Shown here piece after piece: positions 55,465-64,000 of a DNA stretch of 64,000 bases. The notes beneath the pieces were generated by a model, which saw nothing but the letters and a program-made list of their open reading frames with translations, was not told the DNA's origin and ran no database searches. The first letter of the stretch is position 1, and every line of letters begins with the position of its first letter. The position numbers and the translations under genes are program-made. The stretch is from positions 7,665,168 through 7,729,167 of the forward strand of contig NZ_JAPNKE010000002.1 in assembly GCF_026626665.1 (NCBI RefSeq). Reading direction: 5' to 3'. Origin of the DNA: Nannocystis pusilla. GTDB lineage: Bacteria > Myxococcota_A > Polyangia > Nannocystales > Nannocystaceae.

Positions 55465-58400
55465 GCCGCACCTCCGGCGATGGCGTCAGCCTCATTCGCT
55501 GCCCACACGACCTCGACCGCCGACGCCCACTCGTGCCGCGTGTCCGTCGCCTTCGCGCAGCGCTCCCGCACCTCGTCGGTGCTGACGATGCGCGCCTGGC
55601 TGCCCGACCGGTCCACGTAGAACCGATGCAGGCTCGCCGTCTGCGGCCGAGCCAGGCGTTCCACCGCCGCGAGCGCGTCATCATCGCCCAGGCCCAGCTT
55701 CTCGGCCGCCCGGATCGCGTCCCCGAGCGTGATGCGTCGAGCGCGCTCGAGCCGGCCGAGGAGCACCGCGCCCAGGCGATCCCGCCCGTCCACCGACTTC
55801 GCAAGCCGCTCCTCCAGCGCCTGATGCTTGCTAGGCGGGCGCGACAAAACCCGTTTCCCCGTGCTTGGTGTCGCGCTGTCCGAGGTCAGCCCGAACACCA
55901 TGTCAGTCACGAAGCGCTTGAACGACGGGTTCTGGACGAACTGCTTGTAGACCTCGGTATCGTCCTTGAGCAGCTCGAGCATTACCTTGCCCAGCGCCTT
56001 GTCATGCTCGATGCGCGCCGTCTGTGGCGTGTTGAGCTTGGCGTTCTGGTACGCGGGATCGGCCGCGACCTTCGGTGCTATATCCTCGCGGAACCGTCGC
56101 GCTACGCGATCCGCATCGTCGAACAGTGTGCCGAACTGCTCGTTGAAGCTCTTGATGATGTGCGAGAGGCGGTCAAGCTCGGGCTCGGCCTTCCGCCCGC
56201 CGCCCGCCACCGGGATCGGGTCGATGACGGCCTCGTCGTCCGGAAGCTGGAGCCCGCGCAGCGCCTGCTTCTCCACCCGGTAGCTATCCATGTCGATGGA
56301 CTCGAGGATGCCCTTGGACAGGTCCTCCTCTTTCGGCGCGGGCAGCTTCGGGATGAGGAAGTTCAGCAGAATCGAGAGCTTCTCCCAACCGGGGTTCGAG
56401 TACGGCAGGATCGACGCGAGGAAATCGTAGGTGCGCGTGAACGCCTTCGCCTTCCCCTTGAAGTCAACCTGGCCGTCTTCGTTGAGCCGATCGAGGTATA
56501 CAGCGACGCACGCGTCCAGAATCGGGTCGAGCTTGTCGCGCGGCGCGCCGCCGAGGAACAGCGCGCTGATCTCCTCCACCTGCTCGGGCGAGTAGACCTG
56601 CCAGCTGTCGAGCGCTGCCTTCAAATCGTGGAGCTTGTTGGGGTCCGTCTCTTCACTGAGGACCGTCGTGCGGTAGTAGTCGGCGAAGGCCTCCGCGATC
56701 CCCTCGACCTTGTTCTGGAAGTCGAGCACGAAGACGTCGTGCTTGTCGGGGTGCGCGCGGTTCAGGCGCGAGAGTGTCTGCACCGCCTTGATGCCCGAGA
56801 GCCCCTTGTCGACGTACATCGTGTGGAGCAGCGGCTCGTCGTAACCGGTCTGGAACTTGTCGGCGCAGATGAGGAACCGGTACGGGTCCTCCTGGATTCG
56901 GTCCGGGATCTCCGACGACGGAAAGCCGTTGAGCGACGACTCGGTCACCTTGCCGTCCCCGAAGTCGTGCTCGCCCGAGAACGCAACGATCGCGCGGTAC
57001 GGGCTCTTCCGCTCGGCGAGGTAGGCCTTGAACGCGGCGTAGTACTGCACCGCCCGCTCGATGCCGCTGGTCACGACCATCGCGCGAGCCTGCCCCTTGA
57101 TCTTCCCGAGCGCGATCACCTGCTCGTGGAAGTGGTCGATCATGATCTCGGCCTTGAGCCGGAGCGCCGTGTTGTGGCTCTCGACGTAGAGGCGCAATTT
57201 CTTGCGCGCCTTCTTTACGTCGAACTCTGGATCGCCCTCGATGGTCTTGACCAGCTTGTAGTAGCTGTTGACTGGCGTGTACGACTTGAGCACGTCAAGG
57301 ATGAAGCCCTCCTGCACGGCCTGCTTCATCGTGTAGCTGTGGAAGGGCCGGTGCTGGACCTTGCCCTCGGCGTCGGGCGGGAGCGCGTCGCCGAAGATCT
57401 CCAGCGTCTTGTTCTTGGGCGTCGCGGTGAACGCGAAGTAGCTCGCGTTGGTGAGCATCTTGCGCGCGTCCATGCGCCGCTGAAGTTCGTCGTTAACGAC
57501 GTCCTCGGGGTCGTCGGCCGCCTCCGCGAGGGCTTCATTCATCGCCAAGGAAGTCTTGCCGCCTTGACTGGAGTGCGCCTCGTCGATGATGACAGCGAAC
57601 TGTCGCCCGCGATGCGCGTCACCGATCTCCTTGAGGAGGGACGGGAACGTCTGGACGGTGCTGATGATGATCTTCTTGCCCGACTCGAGGAACTTCGAGA
57701 GTTGCTGCGTCTTCGACGTACCCGAGCCGGTGACCGCGCCGACCACCGCACTCACCTGCGCGAACCGCTTGATGTTCGCCTGGATCTGTTCGTCGAGGAT
57801 GCGGCGGTCGGTGACGACGATGATGGAGTCGAAGGTGTCCTTGCCGTCGGGCTGCTTCACACCGATGAGCTGGTGAGCGAGCCAGGCGATCGAGTTGGAC
57901 TTGCCGCTGCCCGCCGAGTGCTGGACGAGGTAGCGCCGCCCGGCGCCGACCTTGCGTGCGTCAGCGAGCAGCTTGCGAACCACGTCGAGCTGGTGGAAGC
58001 GGGGGAAGACCTGCTTCTGCTTCTTCTTGCCCGTACGGCGGTCGGTCTCCTCGACGATCTGCGCGTAGTTCTCGAGGATGTCTGTCAGCCCGCGCGGCGT
58101 GAGGATCTCTTCCCAGAGGTACGAGGTCTTGAGTCCGTTCGGGTTAGGCGGGTTGCCCGCGCCGTCGTTATAGCCCTTGTTGAACGGGAGGAACCAAGAG
58201 CCCTTGCCCTTCAGCTCGGTGCAGAAGCGTACCTCGCTGTCGTCGACGGCGAAGTGAACGACGCACCGCCCGAACGCGAACAACGGCTCGCGCGGATCGC
58301 GGTCACGGTGATACTGCTCAACCGCGTCATGGACGGTCTGCTTCGTGAGGCTGTTCTTCAGCTCGAAGGTCGCTATGGGCAGGCCGTTGATGAAGAGGCC

Positions 58401-58880
58401 CAGGTCCAGGGCGCGCCGCGTCTCGTCGCGGCTGTAGGCGAGCTGCCGCGTGACGCTGAAGCGGTTGCACGCGAAGCGCTCGGCGGCTTTGTCGTTGCCC
58501 GGCGAGGGCGTGCCGTAGAACAGGTCGACGTGTACGGGGCCGTGGTCGAGGCCCTTGCGCAGCACATCGATGACGCCGCGCTTGCCGACCTCCTTCTCGA
58601 GCCGCGCAAGGAACTGGCGGCGCATGGGCGTGTCTCTCTCGAGAGAGAGCTTCTCGACTAGCTCGGGCTGCGTGGCCATCACGAAGCCGCGGAGCTGGAC
58701 GAGATCGACGCACGCGCCACGGTCGTAGTGCTTCGGGTCGCCGAGCATCCAGCCGGTGCCACCGGCGGCCGGCGTCGAGGTCTCGCTCGGCACGTACGGC
58801 GGCGAAAGCAGGTCGACCCTCCCGGTCATCGAACGAACGATGAGGCCCTCGATCCCCTTCTCGGAGGTGTCCGTGGTCAT
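55461..58880 (-). CDS. hsdR: Type I restriction enzyme R subunit (HsdR)
   Basis: The 1139-residue protein has the full HsdR layout. The N-terminal nuclease has LGLFINGLPIATFELKN (acidic and ExK residues at about 159, 173 and 175) and then KQTVHDAVEQYHRDRDPREP. The superfamily-2 translocase has Walker A in HSAGSGKSNSI (about residue 323), IVVTDRRILD, DEAH at about 430, FAFTATPKNKT, and KFQTGYDEPLLHTMYVDKGL with the arginine-finger region SRLNRAH. The C-terminal helical part is typical. Restriction cuts DNA far from unmethylated sites. Third-position GC is visibly lower here than in flanking genes, which fits an acquired island. Confidence 0.97.
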   Translation of the reverse strand: MTTDTSEKGIEGLIVRSMTGRVDLLSPPYVPSETSTPAAGGTGWMLGDPKHYDRGACVDLVQLRGFVMATQPELVEKLSLERDTPMRRQFLARLEKEVGKRGVIDVLRKGLDHGPVHVDLFYGTPSPGNDKAAERFACNRFSVTRQLAYSRDETRRALDLGLFINGLPIATFELKNSLTKQTVHDAVEQYHRDRDPREPLFAFGRCVVHFAVDDSEVRFCTELKGKGSWFLPFNKGYNDGAGNPPNPNGLKTSYLWEEILTPRGLTDILENYAQIVEETDRRTGKKKQKQVFPRFHQLDVVRKLLADARKVGAGRRYLVQHSAGSGKSNSIAWLAHQLIGVKQPDGKDTFDSIIVVTDRRILDEQIQANIKRFAQVSAVVGAVTGSGTSKTQQLSKFLESGKKIIISTVQTFPSLLKEIGDAHRGRQFAVIIDEAHSSQGGKTSLAMNEALAEAADDPEDVVNDELQRRMDARKMLTNASYFAFTATPKNKTLEIFGDALPPDAEGKVQHRPFHSYTMKQAVQEGFILDVLKSYTPVNSYYKLVKTIEGDPEFDVKKARKKLRLYVESHNTALRLKAEIMIDHFHEQVIALGKIKGQARAMVVTSGIERAVQYYAAFKAYLAERKSPYRAIVAFSGEHDFGDGKVTESSLNGFPSSEIPDRIQEDPYRFLICADKFQTGYDEPLLHTMYVDKGLSGIKAVQTLSRLNRAHPDKHDVFVLDFQNKVEGIAEAFADYYRTTVLSEETDPNKLHDLKAALDSWQVYSPEQVEEISALFLGGAPRDKLDPILDACVAVYLDRLNEDGQVDFKGKAKAFTRTYDFLASILPYSNPGWEKLSILLNFLIPKLPAPKEEDLSKGILESIDMDSYRVEKQALRGLQLPDDEAVIDPIPVAGGGRKAEPELDRLSHIIKSFNEQFGTLFDDADRVARRFREDIAPKVAADPAYQNAKLNTPQTARIEHDKALGKVMLELLKDDTEVYKQFVQNPSFKRFVTDMVFGLTSDSATPSTGKRVLSRPPSKHQALEERLAKSVDGRDRLGAVLLGRLERARRITLGDAIRAAEKLGLGDDDALAAVERLARPQTASLHRFYVDRSGSQARIVSTDEVRERCAKATDTRHEWASAVEVVWAANEADAIAGGAA

Positions 58881-60199
58881 GCGGCCTCGCTGTCATCGAT
58901 GTCTGCTTCTTCGTCGTCGGAGGGCTCGACCGACACGCCTTCCGGTTCGAGGTCAGGCAACGGGGCTGCTGCCGCGCGCACATCGAGTTGGCCGGTCACG
59001 ACGTCGGACACGAGACGCGTGCGATATTCACGGCTCAGCTCAAGTTCTCGAGCAAGAGAGCGAATGCTGGCCTCGACGTCTGCCACCATGACTGGCAGTG
59101 CAGCGACGATCTTCTCTTGGTCCGGCTTGGGTGGTACTGGCACTACGATTTCGTGGAGGTCTTTTCGATCGACGCCAGGAACAGCCGACTTCCCCGAGTG
59201 AGCTCCCTTCGAGATGCTCCGCAACAGGTAGTAGGCCCATCGACGATTGTTTCCGTGAAAGTTCGTGACGAACAACGACGTGTTGTGCGGCCAGAAGCTC
59301 GACTCAACGTAGAAAACCGCTTCAGTCGAACCGTAGCAGCCGAGCACAACGCCGGGCCCCTTCGAACGAAACTCGTGGTGCGTGTCGATCAGGCCCCCTG
59401 ATGACACTACCGGGTAAGGCCCGGCCACACGGCTGTCGCTTGGAAGGTCGTACCCGCGCTGCAAGGAGGCCACGTACTTGAGACGGCGCACTTCCCAATG
59501 TGCGGGAATGGCACCGAGCCACGGGATGCCGGAGTCCTTCAGCTTGCCGCCCGCATCGATGCCGCGCGTGACGGCGCGGTGGATGATCACCTGCTTCTGC
59601 TCGTTCAGCAGCGCGATGAGCTTCTTCTTCGCGCGGATGAACTGGTCGATGCGGCGGTTCGCGTGGTCAAGGAAGCGGACGATGGCCGCCTGCTCGTCCG
59701 GCGGCGGGAGCGGCACGAGGAAGTCGCCGAGGTTTGCCCACCGAAAGCGCGGCGCGCGCTCACGAACGGACGGGCAGCTCGCGAGGATGAAGCCATCACG
59801 GGCGGCAACGCGGAGCGCTTGAGCGACGTAGGGCAGATGCACCGACGTTCCTCGCGCGTTGCAGACGACATACTCGGGCGTGCACTTCCCGTCGCTGTCG
59901 CTGATCCCGATCGCGCCAGCGAACGCATCCATCGCATGAACAACGAGCTGGCCCTTCCGCACGCCCTGGTAGCCCTGCTCGTACAGCGCTACCATGAAGC
60001 CGTTTGTCCGGCGGTTTCGCCGAAGCGTCACCTGACCGTCGCGAAAGCAGGTGACGACCTCCTGGCCATCAGAGGTCGGCAGCGTCGACGCTGCCAACAC
60101 CGCTTTGCCGCGCTTGGCGGTCCAGTGCGCGGGAAGACGCCGCGCCCACGGGAGGTCAGCGGATTAGTAGCTCTCGTACGGCTTCAGCGCCTCGATCAT
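58877..60199 (-). CDS. hsdS: Type I restriction specificity subunit (HsdS) with early stop codon
   Basis: HsdS reads the target with two recognition domains. The second half contains SGIPWLGAIPAHWEVRRLKY and RTRLVSDVVTGQLDVR; the first half has PPPDEQAAIVRFLDHANRRI, KKKLIALLNEQKQVIIHRAV and TRGIDAGGK. The natural start is ATG 60199, overlapping the hsdM stop: MIEALKPYESY, then a TAA at 60164-60166 (codon 12), then LPWARRLPAHWTAKRGKAV in the same frame, as in homologues. A GTG at 60100 downstream could give a 407-residue protein lacking about 33 residues. The first recognition domain may be damaged. Confidence 0.88.
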
Positions 60200-62090
60200 G
60201 CCGCCCCCCGCTTCACGAGGCCTTCGAGGAGCCCTTCGGCCTCCTTCTCGGTAGCTACGATGTCGGCCGCAATCTCGTCGAGCGTGCGCAGCCGTTGCGG
60301 CTTGTAGAAGTGACGCGTGAAGCTCACCTCGTAGCCGATCTGCGTCTTGGTCTCGTCGACCCACGCGTCAGGCGTGTACGGGAGTACCTCGCGTTTGATG
60401 AAGGCCTCGATGCCGCCGTCCTCGAGGAGCGGCACCTGCTCGCTGTCGCGCAGATCGCTGTCAGGCTCGTACTCGACGACGCACCGCTTGCCGTCCATGA
60501 TCACCCCGAAGCGGCCGTGCAACGGATCGGGTGTGGCCTTGCCCGGCTTGTGGACCTTGGCGATCACCGGCGGCGCGGATTCGTCTCGCCAACTCACAGC
60601 ACGCAGAAGCAGTTTCAGGTCGGCGGCGCCGAGCTTGATTCCAGCCTTCCCGAGCGCATCCGCGACCTTGCGGCGGAACTCGTTGTGGTCGGTGAACACG
60701 CCGTCACCGAGCGCCTTCTTCAGCTTCGTGGCGGTCTCGACGAGCCGTCCGTCGCGCTCCCAGGTCTTCGGCTCGAGCAGCTTCTTTTTCTTCTTCTCGG
60801 GCAGGCCCTTCTTGTTGGCCTCTTCGTCGCCCTCGTCTTCGTCGCCGCCATCCCCCGCGCCCCACTCGGCGAGCCGCTTCTCGAGCGCGGCCTTCACCTT
60901 GGCGAAGTCGTCGAAGAGCGCGTCGCCCAGCTCGTCGTAGAGCACGCTGCGGATGTCTTCATCGCCCGAGGCGAAGCGCAGCGCCTCGATTGCCTTGGTC
61001 GCGAGCTGGCTGTGCAAACGCAACGGGCGCTCGACGGTCACCTTCCAGTAGCCGAAGGCCTCGTTTGCGAAGGTCTTGGACTGCTCAGTTTGGGCGAACG
61101 CATCGTACGCCGCCATCACCCGCTGTACGTCCTCGTCGGACAGCTCGCAGCTCTTCTCGCCGAGGTTCTTGCGCAGCGGCTTGAACCACTGCGTGGCGTC
61201 GATGAGCTGCACCTTCCCTTGCGCTGCTCGGCTTTCTTGTTCGAGAGCACCCAGACGTAGGTCGCGATGCCCGTGTTGTAGAAGAGCTTGAGCGGCAGGG
61301 CGATGATCGCCTCGACCCAGTCGTTCTCGAAGAGCCAACGGCGGATGTTGCTCTCGCCCGAGCCCGCATCGCCGGTGAACAGCGACGAGCCATTGTGGAC
61401 CTCGGCGATGCGGCTCCCGAGGGCCGACTTGTGGTTCATCTTCGAGGCCATGTTCGCGAGGAACAGGAGCTGGCCATCGCTCGAGCGCGTGACGAGCGAC
61501 AGCTCCTCGCCCCGGTGCATGACTTTGAAGCGCGGGTCGCGCATCCCGTCCTTGCCGCCCATCGCCTCAAGTTCCTTCTTCCAGCTTCTTCCCATAGGGC
61601 GGGTTGGCGAGCATGAAGTCGAACTCTTGGGCCGGGAACGCGTCGTGCGAGAGCGTCGACCACTCCGCGCCGCCGACGATGTGGTCGGCGTTCTCGCCCT
61701 CGCCCTTCAGCAGCATGTCCGCCTTGCAGATGGCGTACGTCTCCGGGTTGATCTCCTGCCCGTACAGGTGCGTGACAACCTTCTGCTTATGAGTGGCAGC
61801 GAGCTTCTGCAGCGTCTCCTCGGCGACGGTGAGCATGCCGCCGGTGCCGCAGGCGCAGTCGTAGAGCAGGTACGAGCCCGCCTTCACGCTCCCGGCGATG
61901 GGCCGGAACATCAGCGTCGTCATCAGGCGCACGGCATCGCGCGGCGTCCAGTGCTCGCCGGCCTCCTCGTTGTTCTCCTCGTTGAAGCGGCGAACCAGCT
62001 CCTCGAAGACGGTGCCCATCGAGTGGTTGTCCATCCCCGGGTGCTTCACCGAGCCGTCGCCATTGAACACCAGGTTCGGGCCCCTACCTG
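60196..62090 (-). pseudogene. hsdM: Type I restriction methyltransferase HsdM, 5'-truncated and frame-broken
   Basis: The minus strand shows GTVFEELVRRFNEENNEEAG, EHWTPRDAVRLM, SAM motif I in YDCACGTGGML, the catalytic ANPPYG, SNIRRWLFENDWVEAIIALP and a C-terminal part to VKRGAA. Two frame breaks are visible: near 61586 (GKKLEEG versus GKSWKKELEAMGG) and near 61217 (RKGRC versus RKGKVQLIDATQ), each fixed by one base. At the 5' side homology ends near 62080-62090, at NLVFNGDGS. The N-terminal ~150 residues are replaced by the repeat tract. The N6-adenine methylation subunit is thus incomplete in this window, so the system is probably inactive unless the missing part lies elsewhere. Confidence 0.9.
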
Positions 62091-62180
62091 ACAATGTCTT
62101 GTGAGACACGGTCCCCGCGAAGTTTAGAGAGCAGGGCGAGTCCGTGAATCCAGAGCATGAGCAAACCAACCATCCAGAGA
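62091..62180. other. Junction between hsdM remnant and repeat array
   Basis: About 90 bases containing GACAATGTCTTGTGAGACAC, where hsdM homology stops. It may hold the end of a mobile element; no inverted repeat was recognised. Confidence 0.35.
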
Positions 62181-62612
62181 AGCGGCAACCCGGAGCAATC
62201 GAGTAGGCGTTGTGTGAGCAGGACGAGGTCGTTGGCCGCCGATGCAACGAGTCAGCAACGGCGTAGTCTGGTCGAAAGTCTTGCTGCGCCTGCGGCGGCA
62301 TCGAGCACCAGGAGGGTTTTCCAAGAGAGCGGCAGCCCGGAGCAATCGCGTAGGGCAGGGTGTGAGCAGGACGAGGTCGTCGGCCATCGATGCGACGAAT
62401 CAGCAACGGTGTAGTCCGGTCGAAAGTCTTGCTGTGCCTGCGGCGACCACGAACATCAGGCGCGCCTTCGAAACGAGGAGCAACGAGGAGCCGTCGAGTA
62501 GGCGGGATGAGAGCGGGTCGAGATCGTCGGCCGGCGATGCGACGAGTCAGCAACGGTGTAGCCCGATCGAAATCCTTGCTTCGCCGGGTTCGATGCCCCG
62601 CGAAGAGCACCT
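62181..62612. repeat. Three tandem ~150-base imperfect repeats
   Basis: Units begin near 62181, 62328 and 62479 (spacings 147 and 151). Each contains an AGCGGCARCCCGGAGCAATC-like lead (degenerate in the third), GAGCAGGACGAGGTCGT, GATGCRACGARTCAGCAACG and GTAGTCYGGTCGAAAGTCTT. The third unit has drifted. Frames in all directions contain stops or are Arg-rich. The array fills the space between truncated hsdM and the IS3-type element. Confidence 0.85.
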
Positions 62613-62654
62613 GAGGGTGGAGTTCTACCTGGAATCGGGCGATGCAACGGAGGC

Positions 62655-63059
62655 ATGGACCTGATGGCGACTCAAGCACGAGAGCCTAACCCCGAGACCG
62701 CCGAGAAGACGCCGCGACGCCGCTTCACGCCCGCGTACAAGTTGAAGATCCTCGCGCAGACCGACCACGCGAGCGAGGGACAGATCGGCGCCATCCTGCG
62801 CAAGGAGGGCCTGTACAGCTCGCTGTTGTCGACCTGGAGGCGCCAGCGGGACGAGGGTACCCTGGGGGCGTTGAAGCCGAAGAAGCGTGGACCGAAGCCG
62901 AAGCAGGACCCCGAGCAGAAAGAACTGGAGCGCCTGCGCCGCCGGGTGGCGCAGCTCGAGCACAAGCTCGAGACGGCGGAGCTGATCATCGACGTCCAAA
63001 AAGTCTCGCAATTGCTCGGGATCCCGCTCGCGACGATCGAGCCGTCCGAGAAGACCTGA
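62655..63059 (+). CDS. IS3-family transposase OrfA
   Basis: The 134-residue protein is the helix-turn-helix/leucine-zipper part of an IS3-type transposase: RRRFTPAYKLKILAQTD, YSSLLSTWRRQRDEGTLGAL, KKRGPKPKQDPEQKELERL and a coiled-coil RRRVAQLEHKLETAELIID. The codons GAC GTC CAA AAA GTC hold an A run (62998-63002) where ribosomes could slip into the -1 frame to make the OrfAB fusion. GGAGG lies about 10 bases before the second Met (62664), which may be the real start. Confidence 0.88.
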   Translation: MDLMATQAREPNPETAEKTPRRRFTPAYKLKILAQTDHASEGQIGAILRKEGLYSSLLSTWRRQRDEGTLGALKPKKRGPKPKQDPEQKELERLRRRVAQLEHKLETAELIIDVQKVSQLLGIPLATIEPSEKT

Positions 63060-64000
63060 TCGCGCAGGCGGGCGAGCTGTCTGAGAGGACAGGTCTGCGG
63101 CAGGCGTGCGAGGCGCTGGGCGTCTCGCGCGCCACCGTGTACCGCCGTCGCCGCCCCGCGCCGGTGAAGTCGCCGAGACCGCGGAGGACGCCGCGAGCGC
63201 TGAGCCCTGGAGAGCGCCAGGAGGTGCTGGAGATGCTGCACAGCGAGCGCTTCGTCGACAAGGCGCCCGAGGTCATCGTGGCGCTCCTGCTCGACGAGGG
63301 GCGCTGGGTGTGCAGCGCGCGGACGATGTATCGCCTGCTCGCGCAGGATGGCGAGGTCCGGGAGCGCCGGCAGCAGCGGCGGCACACCGAGTACAAGCGC
63401 CCCGAGCTGCTGGCGACCGCGCCGAACCAGGTGTGGTCGTGGGACGTCACCTGGCTGCGAGGACCGACCCGGGGCCAATACTACTACCTGTACGTCCTGC
63501 TCGACATCTACAGCCGTTGCGTCGTCGGCTGGACCCTGGCGCACCGCGAGAGCGCCGACCTCGCCGCGCGCCTGCTCCGCACCACCTACGACAAACAACA
63601 AATTAGACCTGATCAATTGACCATTCACGCCGATCGCGGCGCCGTCCAGACGTCCCGCGAGCTCGCCGACCTCTACCAAGCCCTGGGCGCCCGCCGCTCG
63701 CACAGCCGGCCCCACGTCAGCGACGACAATCCCTACTCCGAGGCCCACTTCAAGACCCTCAAGTACACCCACGACTACCCCGACCGCTTCGCCTCCTACG
63801 ACGAAGCACACACCTTCTGCGCCCGCTTCATCGACGGCTACAACCACCACCACCGTCACTCCGGCATCGCCTTCCTCGCCCCCGCGGACGTGCATTACGG
63901 CCGCACCGAGGCCGTCCTGTCCGTCCGGACTGCCGCCCTCCACGCCGCCTACGCCGCCCACCCGGAGCGCTTCGTCCATGGAAGACCCACGCCGCACCGG
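63056..64000 (+). CDS. IS3-family transposase OrfB (DDE domain), partial
   Basis: The -1 frame relative to orfA stays open to the window end. It reads LIAQAGELSERTGLRQACEA, GVSRATVYRRRRPAP and WVCSARTMYRLLAQDGEV. The rve-type catalytic core follows: the first Asp in VWSWDVTWL, the second in TIHADRGAVQTS and the Glu in DDNPYSEAHFKTLKY. YNHHHRHSGIAFLAP is the usual C-terminal signature. All three DDE residues are visible, so the transposase looks intact as far as seen. The stop codon lies beyond 64000. Confidence 0.92.
   Translation, partial: MIAQAGELSERTGLRQACEALGVSRATVYRRRRPAPVKSPRPRRTPRALSPGERQEVLEMLHSERFVDKAPEVIVALLLDEGRWVCSARTMYRLLAQDGEVRERRQQRRHTEYKRPELLATAPNQVWSWDVTWLRGPTRGQYYYLYVLLDIYSRCVVGWTLAHRESADLAARLLRTTYDKQQIRPDQLTIHADRGAVQTSRELADLYQALGARRSHSRPHVSDDNPYSEAHFKTLKYTHDYPDRFASYDEAHTFCARFIDGYNHHHRHSGIAFLAPADVHYGRTEAVLSVRTAALHAAYAAHPERFVHGRPTPHR

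Larger units (their letters stand above)
62655..64000 (+). mobile_element. IS3-family insertion sequence, running off the window
   Basis: Two overlapping frames, orfA then orfB in the -1 frame, form the standard IS3 arrangement. The right end is outside the window and no left inverted repeat was identified. It abuts the repeat array and truncated hsdM, so insertion or rearrangement by this or an older element probably broke the methyltransferase. Confidence 0.85.

Noticed and set aside
62091..62612. Retron or diversity-generating element
   Set aside because: No reverse transcriptase gene or template/variable repeat pair is visible; only three ~150-base repeats are present.

Overview
The window reads as a chromosomal segment of a high-GC predatory-type myxobacterium. 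Nannocystales (Nannocystis, Enhygromyxa or Plesiocystis relatives) is the best guess. This rests on near-saturated GC3 in most genes, many lipoproteins with a lipobox followed by long Thr/Gly/Asp/Ser-rich linkers, an HMG-CoA synthase homologue, multi-domain sensor kinases, NtrC-type regulators, a membrane-bound Ser/Thr kinase and type VI secretion parts. No rRNA, tRNA or CRISPR array was recognised. At least ten otherwise intact genes carry single-base frame breaks or a premature stop. Several lie in C/G runs, one in an A run and one in a CG dinucleotide run, so residual sequencing error is a likely cause for many of them.

Layout. 0-2.3 kb: end of an unknown gene, a membrane protein with a possible effector-associated domain, and a coupled pair of membrane proteins ending in a TM2-domain protein. 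2.3-4.5 kb: TPR/thioredoxin lipoprotein. 4.8-11.4 kb: a type VI secretion cargo module with VgrG and an M23 peptidase on the plus strand. Facing them on the minus strand are a PAAR-toxin resembling Tse6, a Tsi6-like/FHA/DUF4123 adaptor and a small partner protein. 11.5-18 kb: SDR, lipoprotein, J-domain protein, a divergent EthD/TetR pair with a clear operator, and the HMG-CoA synthase. 18.6-24.2 kb: an alpha/beta-hydrolase lipoprotein facing an operon for polyhydroxybutyrate breakdown (intracellular depolymerase, 3-hydroxybutyrate dehydrogenase, exported depolymerase-like esterase). 24.3-29.7 kb: FMN reductase, L,D-transpeptidase, Cys-rich lipoproteins and two small proteins.

29.9-36.5 kb: a signalling block. 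A globin-coupled histidine kinase overlaps an NtrC-type activator. Next to it are a stand-alone receiver, a second NtrC-like protein that lacks the GAFTGA loop, and a tandem universal stress protein. Haem sensing in front of a sigma-54 activator suggests a response to oxygen or another gas ligand. 36.6-42.6 kb: a LysR/MFS divergent pair, a propeller-like membrane protein and a lipoprotein. 43-49.5 kb: serine beta-lactamase-like lipoprotein, SDR, wax-ester synthase/DGAT, HSL-type esterase and an interrupted acyl-CoA ligase, together suggesting neutral-lipid metabolism. 49.7-51.9 kb: a Ser/Thr kinase fused through membrane helices to a degenerate GGDEF domain.

52-64 kb is eroded, mobile DNA: an aroA remnant, fragments, hairpins and an IS3-type remnant. 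A damaged type I restriction-modification island (hsdM, hsdS, hsdR plus a PD-(D/E)XK protein) follows, whose hsdM is cut off by a triple ~150-bp repeat and an IS3-family element running off the window.

A recurrent structural theme is a 14-26-base palindrome built on ATGTCC...GGACAT or TGTC...GACA. It recurs in gene-free gaps, mostly at gene 3' ends and between convergent genes, with four copies in a tandem array at 16.1-16.4 kb.
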